From NCBI RefSeq assembly GCF_000245015.1, contig NZ_JH600070.1:1101184-1165183 (forward strand): DNA of 64,000 bases. Direction: 5' to 3'. This document shows, piece after piece, positions 1 through 9,500 of the stretch. The notes beneath the pieces are model-generated. The model searched no databases, had not been told where the DNA came from, and saw only the letters and a program-made list of their open reading frames with translations. The DNA is from Beggiatoa alba B18LD (GTDB lineage Bacteria; Pseudomonadota; Gammaproteobacteria; Beggiatoales; Beggiatoaceae). How positions within the stretch are numbered: the stretch's first letter is position 1; each line of letters starts with the position of its first letter. The position numbers were made by a program, and so were the translations under genes.

Positions 1-2139
1 ATAAAATTCGGCGATAAGTTGGGTGGTCGCTTGGTCGTCGATTGACCAAAGCGTTGCTAAAGCACTGCGTGCGCCTGCTTTTAAGGCAATGCTGGCGAGT
101 CCTAAAGCGGCTTGGTCATCACCGACTGCCGTTTGGCACGCGCTCAGGGTTAATAATTCCATCGGTTCATTGCGTAAGTTATTTAGACGAATCACTTTTT
201 CTAGGCGATTCATGTCTAAGCGTCCATCGTAGGTGAGTAAAAAAGTTTTTTGCGGGTCGCTGTTAAATTGCCCGTGTGAGGCGATGTGTACGACATTGTA
301 AGGGGTAATGTTGAGCGCGTTGGAGAAGTTGGCAACGGTGAATTCTCGATTCATTAAGATGTTCGCTTTATCTCCATAAAGTTGTTTTAGTATATTGATT
401 TCTTGGTTGATATTGCTCAATGCGGGGTAGCCTTGTACGCCTTCGGATAAGCCTGTTAGTAAGACGTTAAGTTGTTTTTTATCAATGGGTTTTGGGTCTG
501 TTAAAGTAAGTCCTAGGGTGGTTACGACGGCGTAGCGTTCAATGAGGAATTGTTTACCGTCATGTAGGGTAGCAAGTGGAATCGTGCGTAAAACGCCATC
601 GGGAATCAGTACCAGTGTGTTTATAGCTTGTTTTTGGAGTTCGGCTTCTAAGGGGCGTATCAGCCAGTTATAAAGGCGTTGCGCATAGGGAAGATAGTCC
701 GTTGTGTTGCGGGTTTCGAGTTCGAAGCGAAATTCGTTCACTTCGTCTTTTAGGGCATTTTGGGTAAAGGGGATAGTAAATTGTTGAATTCCATCGGGGA
801 GACTCAATAGCATTTCTATGCGGTTATTGAGCAAAATGGGGTAAATAACAGCCGTGTGGGGAATGCCTGTGTCTAAGATGCGTTGTTTCGCTTGGGAATT
901 GGTGACGCATTCGTCTTGGAAATAGTCTTGTAGTTCTACGGTTTTCAGTTTTTCTATGGTGTCGCGGGCTTCATCTAGCCAAATTTTTTTATTTTCTGCC
1001 GTTTTTGCCGTTTGTAGCAGTAAATCAGCCAGTTCAAAATATAGGGGGCTGATGGTATCGCGGAACGATTGGGTTGTATTGCGATAGCCGAAAGCGATTT
1101 CTTGACGGATAGGTTGAAGTTGGGCGATGGCTTGACGATAAGTGGGGATTGCGTCGTTGATTTGGTTTTGTTTGGCTAAGATGCGCCCAAGTTGCCATTG
1201 CCAGCGGTAGAGAATTTCGGGAATATGGCTTTGTTGTGCAAAGAAAATGGCTTGTTGGGTGAGTTTTTGCGCGTCTGCAAGGCGGTTTTCGCGTTCGTAG
1301 AGTTGTCCTAAATAGCCTTTTGCATAGGATTGTAGGCGGTTATCTTTGAGTTGTTCGGCAAGGCTTAATGCAGTATTGAGGCTGTTGTAGGCGAGTGTCA
1401 CGCCATCGGGATTTTTTTGCGTTTGTAGTATTCGTTGTGTGAGTTCGCCAATGCTGATGAGGTTAAAGGCTTTTGTGTATTGGCTAGGGAATTGGTTCAA
1501 GGTGTCATAGGCTAGTTTTAAGGAGTCTAAGGCTTGGGGAATTTGGGTATTTTTCCAGTAAGCATGGGCGCGATTGATAAGAATACGTATTGATAAGATA
1601 GGGTCATCGGCTTGTTGGGCGTTGTGCAAACTTTGGGTATAGATGTCGATAGCGTCGGTGTAGTAGGCTTCAACGGTGAGGACATTGGCGTGATTATTCA
1701 GGACGGTAGCCCGTAGGCGTTGTGAGGCGTTATCAGGAATATTGAATAAACTGCGGTCGGCATAATCGCGGGCGAGGCGTTCTTGACGGGTGGCTAGGGC
1801 TAAATCGCTGAGTCCGACATAAAGAGCGGTTAAGCGGAGTTTATCGTTGTTTGCAAGAGTTAGTGCTTGTTGTAATGCATCGATTGCTTTTTGGCTCAGT
1901 CCCATAGCTTGATAGGCTTGTGCTAGTTGGCTAAGAATGTCAATTTTTTGCGGTACGGATAGTTTTTCGGTATTAAGCCGTTGTTGCCATTGTTGTACGG
2001 CTTGTTCATATTGCCCTTGTTGGAAAAATAAACGCGCGTTTTGTTCATAAGGTTGAATAAAATCGGTAATTTCTGCTTCTGCTGATAGCACAGTGTGACA
2101 GAATAGGGATAGCAGGAAGCAATAAGCAATATATTTCAT
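1..2139 (-). CDS. Secreted TPR-CHAT domain protein (C-terminus beyond window)
   Basis: An open frame starts at the ATG at 2139-2137 and runs off the left edge, so 713 residues are visible and the C-terminus is missing. Residues 1-20 look like a Sec signal peptide (short basic start, then a Leu/Phe-rich core ending near LSAEA). Residues about 25-400 are helical and TPR-like. From about 460 the sequence becomes a CHAT domain (caspase-HetF-associated-with-TPR cysteine protease fold), with the His motif HIASHGQF (His622) and the Cys motif LSACQTAVG (Cys668), which form the family's catalytic dyad. The ending ALATLWSIDDQ is also typical of CHAT. CHAT proteins with signal peptides are known in cyanobacteria and filamentous sulfur bacteria; their targets are mostly unknown. 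A second, cytoplasmic CHAT protein lies 4.5 kb away. Family confidence is high; its job is unknown. Confidence 0.88.
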   Translation of the reverse strand, partial: MKYIAYCFLLSLFCHTVLSAEAEITDFIQPYEQNARLFFQQGQYEQAVQQWQQRLNTEKLSVPQKIDILSQLAQAYQAMGLSQKAIDALQQALTLANNDKLRLTALYVGLSDLALATRQERLARDYADRSLFNIPDNASQRLRATVLNNHANVLTVEAYYTDAIDIYTQSLHNAQQADDPILSIRILINRAHAYWKNTQIPQALDSLKLAYDTLNQFPSQYTKAFNLISIGELTQRILQTQKNPDGVTLAYNSLNTALSLAEQLKDNRLQSYAKGYLGQLYERENRLADAQKLTQQAIFFAQQSHIPEILYRWQWQLGRILAKQNQINDAIPTYRQAIAQLQPIRQEIAFGYRNTTQSFRDTISPLYFELADLLLQTAKTAENKKIWLDEARDTIEKLKTVELQDYFQDECVTNSQAKQRILDTGIPHTAVIYPILLNNRIEMLLSLPDGIQQFTIPFTQNALKDEVNEFRFELETRNTTDYLPYAQRLYNWLIRPLEAELQKQAINTLVLIPDGVLRTIPLATLHDGKQFLIERYAVVTTLGLTLTDPKPIDKKQLNVLLTGLSEGVQGYPALSNINQEINILKQLYGDKANILMNREFTVANFSNALNITPYNVVHIASHGQFNSDPQKTFLLTYDGRLDMNRLEKVIRLNNLRNEPMELLTLSACQTAVGDDQAALGLASIALKAGARSALATLWSIDDQATTQLIAEFY

Positions 2140-2182
2140 AAGTGGTACAAAATCCGTGAATTAGGTGCAAATTTAACTGTTT

Positions 2183-2255
2183 TTATAATTTATAGTAACC
2201 GTACCATAAAGTGATTTAAATCTAGGACTGGCAGTCCTGTGAGGACTGCCAGTCC
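2183..2255. repeat. Repeat module plus perfect 13-bp-arm hairpin
   Basis: A perfect inverted repeat has arms GGACTGGCAGTCC (2225-2237) and its complement (2243-2255) around a 5-nt loop. The flank at about 2190-2224 (containing GTACCATAAAG and GATTTAAATC) recurs in reverse orientation at about 44016-44055. This is therefore a dispersed repeat module and not just a local hairpin. It lies between two divergently transcribed genes, so termination is not its obvious role. Confidence 0.75.
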
Positions 2256-2343
2256 TTCATGTCGTTTTATAATACGTTTGCAATAACCATTTTTATAAAA
2301 ATTTTGCAAAAAATCAACTAATTATAAATTAAGGGCGTGCATC

Positions 2344-2787
2344 ATGTTAAAAGTTTTAGAACGTCTTGCTTATCCACAACCTGCAAGCCTATTTTTAAGT
2401 TTATCGTTTGATTTACGTCAAAAAAGCCGTTTATGTACGCAGTTAAACGATGGGACAGCGGTCTTGCTGGATTTACCCCGAGGGCAAATTTTGCGCGGGG
2501 GGGATTGTCTAAAAGCGGAAGATGGTCGGATTATTGAGGTACAAGCCGCTTTAGAACCCGTGACGCATGTTGAGATTGTTGAGCCTTTATTATTAGCGCG
2601 GGTGTGTTATCACTTGGGCAACCGCCATATTGCTTTACAAATTACATCGCAATGGCTACGTTATCAGCCTGACCATGTATTAGATGATATGTTACGACAC
2701 TTCGGCTTAAATGTACGTGTCATCGATGCCCCGTTTGAACCTGAAGGCGGCGCATATCAAACAGGACATCATCATCACGCACATTAA
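2344..2787 (+). CDS. ureE: Urease accessory protein UreE, orphan
   Basis: 147 residues, close to the usual UreE length of about 150. UreE is the cytosolic nickel metallochaperone that delivers Ni to the urease apoenzyme via UreG/UreF/UreD. Family signatures seen are CYHLGNRHIALQ (about 90-101), YQPDHVLDDMLRHFGL (about 109-124), PEGGAY near 134 and a His-rich metal-binding tail ending GHHHHAH. The ATG is preceded by a short leader with no strong Shine-Dalgarno (AGGGCG at about -8 is possible). No ureABC, ureD, ureF or ureG is present in this window: the left neighbour is a divergent CHAT gene and the right neighbour is mmsA on the other strand. The urease cluster may be elsewhere, or this chaperone may serve another nickel enzyme. 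Family call is secure. Confidence 0.93.
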   Translation: MLKVLERLAYPQPASLFLSLSFDLRQKSRLCTQLNDGTAVLLDLPRGQILRGGDCLKAEDGRIIEVQAALEPVTHVEIVEPLLLARVCYHLGNRHIALQITSQWLRYQPDHVLDDMLRHFGLNVRVIDAPFEPEGGAYQTGHHHHAH

Positions 2788-2802
2788 ACCGACAGTGACA
2801 GC

Positions 2803-4317
2803 TTAATGTTCACTACCGCCTTTAAAATGGAATTGTGCACCGCGTAAACCTGTCGTCCAACGGGTCGTAATGGTTTTTAAACGGGTGTAGAAATGCACCC
2901 CTTCTGCGCCATGAATGGAATGGTCGCCAAATAATGAGCGTTTCCAACCGCCAAAACTGTTATAAGCCACAGGCACAGGAATCGGCACATTTACGCCAAC
3001 CATGCCAATATTAACCGTATGGGTAAAATTCCGTGCACAATCTCCATCACGGGTAAAAATCGCCGCACCATTACCATATTCATGCACATTGATTAACTGC
3101 ACCGCTTCGGCGTAGCTATTGACCCGAACCAAGGACAACACAGGACCGAAAATTTCTTCTAAATAAATACGCATGGTTGGCTTCACGTGGTCAAACAAAC
3201 AACCGCCTAAGAAAAAGCCTTTTTCTCCACCCGCGACTTGCACCCCACGCCCATCAACGACTAATTCCGCCCCTTCTTGCACACCAATATCAACGTAACC
3301 TTTCACTTTTTGCAAATGTTGCGCAGTAATTAAAGGACCCATTTCTACGGTTTTATCCGTATAAGCACCGATTTTTAAGCCTTGAATCCGTGGGATTAAC
3401 TGCTCACGCAAACGTTGTGCCGTTTCCTCACCCACAGGCACAACCACAGAAATTGCCATACACCGCTCACCCGCAGAACCATAAGCAGAACCAATAATTG
3501 CATCAACCACTTGATTCATATCCGCATCAGGCATCACCACCAAATGATTTTTTGCCCCACACAAGGCTTGAACCCGTTTACCATGTTCACAACCAACACG
3601 ATAAATATACTCACCGACAGGCGTAGAGCCGACAAAACTCACAGCGGCGACATCAGGCGAGGTCAACAGCGCGTCCACCGCCTCTTTTTCACCATTAACC
3701 ACATTAAATACCCCATGTGGTAAGCCCGCTTGTGTCAATAAATCCGCCAACAATAAACTCGTTGTTGGCACTTTTTCCGACGGCTTTAACACAAAAGTAT
3801 TGCCACAAGCCAACGCTATCGGAAACATCCACAACGGCACCATTGCAGGAAAATTAAACGGCGTAATCCCTACACACACCCCCACAGGCTGACGCAATGA
3901 ATAACTATCGACCACATTCGCCACATTTTCGCAAAAATCCCCTTTTAACAAATGCGGAATACCCGTTGCAAATTCGACAACCTCTAAACCTCGCGTTAAA
4001 TCACCCAACGAATCAGGCAACGTTTTCCCATGCTCTTGCGACATCGTTTGCGCGATTTCATCTTGATGTTGCAACACCAATTCACGGAATTTCATTAAAA
4101 TTCTGGCTCGTTGCAACGGAGGCGTACTCGCCCATGCAGGCAAAGCATCACGGGCGACTTGAATCGCCTGCGCTACCTCAGCTTTACTAGCCAAAGGCAA
4201 TTTTGCACAAACATCACCCGTTGCGGGGTTATATACATCCCCCATCCGTCCACTACGCCCTACAACCTTCTCCCCATTAATATAATGATACAGCGTTCTT
4301 ATCGTTTGATGAGCCAT
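2803..4317 (-). CDS. mmsA: CoA-acylating methylmalonate-semialdehyde dehydrogenase
   Basis: 504 residues from the ATG at 4317; a TTG 21 bp upstream is also in frame, but the ATG start fits the family length of about 500. The enzyme converts methylmalonate or malonate semialdehyde plus CoA and NAD+ to propionyl- or acetyl-CoA (valine and inositol catabolism). ALDH-fold landmarks are ITPFNFPAMVPLW (about 151-163, NAD site), FVLKPSEKVP (about 175-184), FVGSTPVGEYIY (about 228-239) and catalytic Cys286 in GERCMAIS. Where ordinary aldehyde dehydrogenases have the general-base Glu, this has QALCGAKNH, as expected for the CoA-dependent MmsA branch. It stands alone, with no mmsB or other valine-degradation genes beside it. 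High confidence. Confidence 0.93.
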   Translation of the reverse strand: MAHQTIRTLYHYINGEKVVGRSGRMGDVYNPATGDVCAKLPLASKAEVAQAIQVARDALPAWASTPPLQRARILMKFRELVLQHQDEIAQTMSQEHGKTLPDSLGDLTRGLEVVEFATGIPHLLKGDFCENVANVVDSYSLRQPVGVCVGITPFNFPAMVPLWMFPIALACGNTFVLKPSEKVPTTSLLLADLLTQAGLPHGVFNVVNGEKEAVDALLTSPDVAAVSFVGSTPVGEYIYRVGCEHGKRVQALCGAKNHLVVMPDADMNQVVDAIIGSAYGSAGERCMAISVVVPVGEETAQRLREQLIPRIQGLKIGAYTDKTVEMGPLITAQHLQKVKGYVDIGVQEGAELVVDGRGVQVAGGEKGFFLGGCLFDHVKPTMRIYLEEIFGPVLSLVRVNSYAEAVQLINVHEYGNGAAIFTRDGDCARNFTHTVNIGMVGVNVPIPVPVAYNSFGGWKRSLFGDHSIHGAEGVHFYTRLKTITTRWTTGLRGAQFHFKGGSEH

Positions 4318-4429
4318 AATTAAATCACTAATAATCAAAGAAATAATAAAAATATTAAAATCAAGACTTGCAGGATAAAATCGATTAACGGCTTTAAATC
4401 CTGCTCATCCTGATTCAAACCGTTAAGGA

Positions 4430-5671
4430 CTACGCCCCCATATTTAAATGCGCAATGCGCACTGGTGCGGGCGGATGAGAATCATAAAACGCCGAATACA
4501 AAGGGTCAGGCGTTAACGTATTCGCATTTTCACGATACAACTTAACCAACGCATGAACTAAAGCCTCCGATTGCGCTTGCTGTGTTGCAAAACTATCTGC
4601 CTCAAACTCATGCTTGCGAGCTGCCCACGCCATTAAAGGGCTGAGGAAAAAAGTAAAAACAGGCATAATCAACATAAACAACAACAACGCCATATAAGTG
4701 CTTGCGTCAGCAATTTGAAACGCCTGATAAAAAAACGCCTGTTGCATCAACCAACCCAACAACGCCAAACTTCCCAACATTAATAAACCCATCCAAACTA
4801 ACCGCTTATGAATATGATTATGCTTAAAATGCCCCACCTCATGCGCTAAAACCGCCTCGACCTCATCCGTATTTAAACCTTCCAACAACGTATCAAAAAA
4901 CACAATCCGTTTATGCTTGCCTAAGCCCGTAAAATAAGCGTTTCCATGCCCTGAACGTTTTGAACCATCCATGACAAAAATACCATCATTCGCAAAACCA
5001 TTACGCTGTAACAACTGACTAATTCGCTGCTTTAACTCGCCATCTTCTAATGGCTTAAACTTATTAAACAAAGGCGCGATAAAAGTTGGATAAATCAACA
5101 ACATCAAAAACGTAAAACCAAGCCAAACCAGCCAAACCCACAACCACCAAAATGCCCCCGCTACCTCCATTAACCACAAAACTAATGTTAATAACGGCAA
5201 ACCAATCACCAACGACAACCCCAACCCCTTTAAAGTATCGCCAATAAATGTGCTAATACTCATACGATTAAAGCCAAACATCGACTCAATACGAAAAGTT
5301 CGATACCAACTCAAGGGAATATCTAACAATGACGAAATCAGCATAAAACTCATGATAACCGCCACCCCCGTCCACAACGGCGACCACGCCAATGTCCGCC
5401 AACTTTGGTCTAACCAAGCCAACCCACCGCCCAACGTCCACACCAATAAAATTCCCGTTTCCAACAACAACATCTTTTGTGCAAAGCGGGTTTTAACTTG
5501 CGTATAAGTCGCCGCTTTTTGATGCTCGGCTAAAGAAATTTTCTCAGCAAATAAAGCAGGTACTTGATACTGATGCGCTTGCACCGTTTTAATATGTCGC
5601 TGTGCTAACCACCACTGCAAACCCACACTTGCAACAACAGCCAATAAAAACACAACCGTCAATTCATTCAT
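4430..5671 (-). CDS. M48 (Ste24-like) membrane zinc metalloprotease
   Basis: 413 residues, the size of Ste24/CAAX-protease-1 homologues. The zinc-binding HEVGH is at 277-281 in AVLAHEVGHFKHNH, and the third ligand is probably Glu357 in KHEFEADSFA. The N-terminal peptidase M48_N region has several hydrophobic helices (about 5-22, 68-86, 100-118, 150-170, 173-200) and two more follow HEVGH (about 293-312, 326-348). This is the expected inner-membrane architecture with the active site in the cytoplasmic/membrane chamber. Bacterial members are thought to act in membrane-protein quality control; CAAX prenyl processing is not expected in a bacterium. ATG start at 5671 with GAGAGTA-like sequence just upstream. 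The 92-bp gap to mmsA shows no clear sign of a shared operon. Family call is very secure; substrate unknown. Confidence 0.92.
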   Translation of the reverse strand: MNELTVVFLLAVVASVGLQWWLAQRHIKTVQAHQYQVPALFAEKISLAEHQKAATYTQVKTRFAQKMLLLETGILLVWTLGGGLAWLDQSWRTLAWSPLWTGVAVIMSFMLISSLLDIPLSWYRTFRIESMFGFNRMSISTFIGDTLKGLGLSLVIGLPLLTLVLWLMEVAGAFWWLWVWLVWLGFTFLMLLIYPTFIAPLFNKFKPLEDGELKQRISQLLQRNGFANDGIFVMDGSKRSGHGNAYFTGLGKHKRIVFFDTLLEGLNTDEVEAVLAHEVGHFKHNHIHKRLVWMGLLMLGSLALLGWLMQQAFFYQAFQIADASTYMALLLFMLIMPVFTFFLSPLMAWAARKHEFEADSFATQQAQSEALVHALVKLYRENANTLTPDPLYSAFYDSHPPAPVRIAHLNMGA

Positions 5672-5830
5672 GCAGATACTCTCTATATTTATGATTTTAC
5701 AAAAGGAATAAAAAATTATTTTGTATTATTAACGCTAAGGTAAGGGTTAAACAATGTTATTAAAATAGGGCTTCTACAAAAATTCAACATTTTAAAATGC
5801 ACTCTATGCTTACTAACTCGAATAAAAAAA

Positions 5831-5878
5831 GACCTGCTAGGTTTTTAAAACCTAGTAGGTCTCTGTTTTATTTTTAGA
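5831..5878. repeat. Family-A palindrome with T-rich tail
   Basis: A GACCTGCTAGG arm pairs with CCTAGTAGGTC around a T/A core, followed by TCTGTTTTATTTTTA. This is one copy of the palindrome found in most large gaps of this window. The hairpin plus T-rich tail could work as an intrinsic terminator reading rightward. Here it lies in the gap between two minus-strand genes (M48 protease and xisI). Confidence 0.85.
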
Positions 5879-5917
5879 ATCCTGCTGAATTTAAGCTATC
5901 TTAACAAAAGTGAATTG

Positions 5918-6250
5918 TTAAGCTGCTCGTTGCCATTTAGGACGACGATATTCAGGGATAAAACCTAACACAATATGTTCAGGTGCAACGCCAAGAGCCA
6001 CTAACTCATTATCTAATTCAACTTCAGTGCTATTATGTTGAATCCAGATTTTTTCATCTTTAAGGTCAAAGTGCATAAGGCAATGATGAACACGCTTATC
6101 ATTACACCAGCCGACACTCAGTAATTGATAATGCCCACGTATTTGATCTATCCACACTTGTAATTCTACTTCTTCATTGTGTGGCTTTAATAAGGCATAA
6201 CGTTGTAGTAAAGCCTCTAATGCATTGTGATAGTTGATTATTTCTGCCAT
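5918..6250 (-). CDS. xisI: XisI-like protein (fdxN-element excision controlling factor family)
   Basis: 110 residues, full length for XisI. Family features are an N-terminal helix (YHNALEALLQRYA), the central GHYQLLSVGWCNDKRVHHC and IWIQHNSTE, and the C-terminal APEHIVLGFIPEYRRP. In Anabaena, XisI works with XisH and XisF in excision of the fdxN element; elsewhere these small proteins are scattered in cyanobacteria and filamentous sulfur bacteria with unknown roles. XisI genes normally follow xisH. Here the 343 bp upstream contain no xisH-like reading frame, so this copy appears orphaned. ATG at 6250 is preceded by AGGAG-type sequence (complement of CTCCT at 6261-6265), about 10 bp upstream, supporting the start. 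Family call secure, function open. Confidence 0.88.
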   Translation of the reverse strand: MAEIINYHNALEALLQRYALLKPHNEEVELQVWIDQIRGHYQLLSVGWCNDKRVHHCLMHFDLKDEKIWIQHNSTEVELDNELVALGVAPEHIVLGFIPEYRRPKWQRAA

Positions 6251-6593
6251 CTAATAATCTCCTCTGTTTGTACATCATAAACTAATAGCAGGATTTAAAA
6301 GACTGATTCGCGTTAGATTATTAAGCAGGAGTGCAATCGCTTCAGCTATTGCGTCTTTTTTCTTTCCGCTACGCGGGGTAAAGGAAGAAAACCCCCTATC
6401 CTTGTAAAATGGCTAAAGCGATTTTACTCCTGAACTAACTGTTTAGTTGATAAAATCTTGCAAAACTTGGGTTATTCCCCCTAAAAATTCTAATCCCCCT
6501 ATGAATCCTGATTCAAATAAGTTATTTTTAATTGCGCATAAACTTTAATTCACTGAAAATTAATCCAATCCCCTTGTTCACGAAGCCTAGACC
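6251..6593. other. Intergenic region with MITE-like inverted repeat
   Basis: No coding frame is supported in this 343-bp gap between divergent xisI and the CHAT-NTPase gene. It carries an imperfect long inverted repeat (6326-6432, listed separately) and, on the right, AT-rich sequence that should hold the promoter of the CHAT operon. A run of AATCCCCCT-type words occurs near 6490-6505. Confidence 0.6.
6326..6432. repeat. MITE-like element with ~25-bp imperfect terminal inverted repeats
   Basis: The left end reads CAGGAGTGCAATCGCTTCAG... and the right end is the complement of CAGGAGTAAAATCGCTTTAG..., about 20 of 25 positions matching. They surround roughly 55 bp that include CTTTCCGCTACGCGGGG. 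A related word (GCAATCGCTTTAGCCATTTT) recurs at about 11389-11408, so this is probably a member of a dispersed family. No transposase is present. Confidence 0.6.
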
Positions 6594-9500
6594 ATGCCCC
6601 AACAAGTCCACGTCTCCCCATTTATCATCAATCCCCCCGCTGATTTATACACCCCCGCCCGTCGTCAGGTTTCTGCTGATTTTGCTTTGCGGTATGCCAA
6701 TCGGCAGAAAATTGAAGAAAATGAGTTAAAAGCCTTTGGGGCGGATTTATGGCGGGCTTTAAATATCGACGAGGCATTTGATACCGCTTATCGACAAGCT
6801 TGCCCCGCTATATTACCGATTATTCTCGAAAGCCAAGACGCACAACTGCAACAGCTTGCATGGGAATGTTTATACCATCCGCAACATGGTTTTTTAGCTA
6901 AACATCCACATTTCACCCTGTCACGCCGTGTGCCGACGCAATGTGTTGTAACGCCTATTCAGCAACGCCCCTTAAAAGTCCTGTTATTCACCAGTTTGCC
7001 CGAAAATCTCACCGAGCAAGGGCGGTTGAATGTTGAAAATGAACAAGCCCATGTTTTAGAAGCCTTACTCGAGCCAGTTCAGCGCGGTATTGTACAGTTA
7101 GAAGTGCCCGACGATGGACGTTTTCAGACTTTACAACAGTTTTTAAAACAAGGGTTTGATGTGGTGTTTTTAAGCGGGCATGGGATATTTCATGATGACG
7201 CACATTTAACGGAAAAATATGGCGAATTTTGTTTCGAGGATGACAACGGCAATGCTGTGATGGTGCGCGATAGTGAGCTGGCAAAGGCTTTTCGTGGGCA
7301 GGGGGTGCAATGTGTTGTGTTGTCGGCGTGCGAATCGGGACAAAGTGCATCGGCAGATTTAAGTACAGGTTTGGCGCAATCGTTGGTAAATATCGGCTTA
7401 CCGCATGTTGTTGGGATGCGCGAATCAGTATTAGAGATTGCAGGCATTGCTTTTGCGCGGGCATTTTGTGAAGCCATTGCCCAACAAGCGCGGATTGATG
7501 AAGCGGTGCAAGCAGGACGGCAGGCGATTGAGCGCGGGGACACAGTCAGCGAAGATTTAAAAAATCATTGGCGTGAATTGAGTATAACGCAATGGTCTTT
7601 GCCAATATTGTGGAGTCGTGACCCTGCTGTGCCTTTGGTGAATTGGGGGTTTGAGGTTAAACCGCCTGCTGATACGGTTTTATCTTCTTCATTATCAGGG
7701 TTACCACCTTTACAACGTTTTATCGGACGACGGCGCGAACTGAGGGAATGGCGCAACCGTTTAGAAAGTCGTCAAGTTAAACAGTTGCTCATCACAGGCG
7801 AAGGGGGACAGGGAAAAACCGCGCTTGTCACCTATTTAGCGCAACGGTTACAGCAAAAAGGCTTTATTGTTCATGTATATTCAGCGCGTCCTGAAAATAG
7901 TTGGACAGAGTTTGAAACACTTTTACAGTTTAGTTTAGATGGAGTACATACGCCTGAATTTACAGCGAAACAGGAAAAATGCAAGACTGTAAAATTATTT
8001 GCCCAGTTATTAATCTCAACCTTACAGAAACAAACCCAACGTAAATTAGTATTGATTTTTGACAATTTAGAGTCTTTACAAGATTTAAAAACACATGCAT
8101 TAACTGATGAAACAATAACAACATGGTTAAGCGTTATTCAGCAAATGGGCGACAGTGCGCCAACGGTTTTATTAACATCGCGTTGGAAATTACCGAATTG
8201 GCAAGCAGGATATTTGTCTTTATGTCATGCAAATTATGGCGATTTTATTCAATTCATTTATTTACAAAAAACCCCTTTACCCAATGAAAAAGAAGCGCGG
8301 TTTAAATTACTTCGTGAACTTTATCAAGCCTTTCAAGGTAATTTTCGTGGCTTAGAGTTCTTTCTTAAATTGCTCCCCGATTTAAGCCAAACTGACCGCG
8401 AACAGTTATTAACAAACATTAAAACTGCTCAAACAGATTTACAAACCAATCAACTTTTAGAAAAAATCATTCAAACCGCGTTAGAAGCAGATGAACGCGA
8501 GTTATTAAGACGTTTAACGGTTTATACAACCGCTGTCCCACAAGAAGGGGTGAAAAAAATTGCCCTGAGTGAGCCTCAATTAAAGCCTGTCGAGAACCTA
8601 CTTCAACGCTTAAGTCATTATTCTTTAATCGAATGTGTTTTTAACCCACCTTTACAACGCGAGATTTTCTATTGTGGTGCAATGGTGCGTTTATGGATAC
8701 AAGCACATTTACCCCCCATCACCACCACGTTATACAGTCAAGCGGCTGACTATCAACGCTATCTTTTTGAGACTGATAAAAAAGATTATGAACAAGCCCT
8801 TGCAGTGCACGAATCCTTGACACTGGCAGGAAAAAAAGCAGAGGCGGATAGCTTTGCGTTAGATAAACTTGTGCCCTCTTTCTACCTCGTGGGTTTATAT
8901 CGTACCTTGTTGGAATGGGTAGAGCCGATGCAAGGCGGAGAAGATAAAGCAATTGAAAGTCGAGTTTTAAGTTGGCTAGGCACGACAAACCACGCACTAG
9001 GAAACTACGAAACCGCCCTGCGCTACTTGCAACAGTCCTTAGCGATTTTCAAAGAATTGGGAGATAAAAAAAGCGAAGGCACGACGCTCAACAATATGGC
9101 AACTATCGCCCATGCCCGAGGCGACTACGAAACCGCCCTGCGCTACTTGCAACAGTCCTTAGCGATTCAACAAGAAATCGGCGATAAAAGTGGCGAAGGC
9201 GCGACGCTTAACAATATTTCTCAAATCTATGATGCCCGAGGCGACTACGAAACCGCCCTGCGCTACTTGCAACAGTCCTTAGCGATTCAACAAGAAATCG
9301 GCGATAAAAGTGGCGAAGGCACGACGCTCAACAATATGGCAACAACTGCTTATGCCCGAGGCGACTACGAAACCGCCCTGCGCTACTTGCAACAGTCCTT
9401 AGCGATTCAACAAGAAATCGGCGATAAAAGTGGCGAAGGCGCGACGCTTAACAATATTTCTCAAATCTATGATGCCCGAGGCGACTACGAAACCGCCCTG

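Noticed and set aside
6594..6594. Type III-E CRISPR (Craspase) TPR-CHAT partner
   Set aside because: No gRAMP/Cas7-11-like gene or CRISPR array is present, and the architecture has an NTPase between CHAT and TPR, unlike Csx29.
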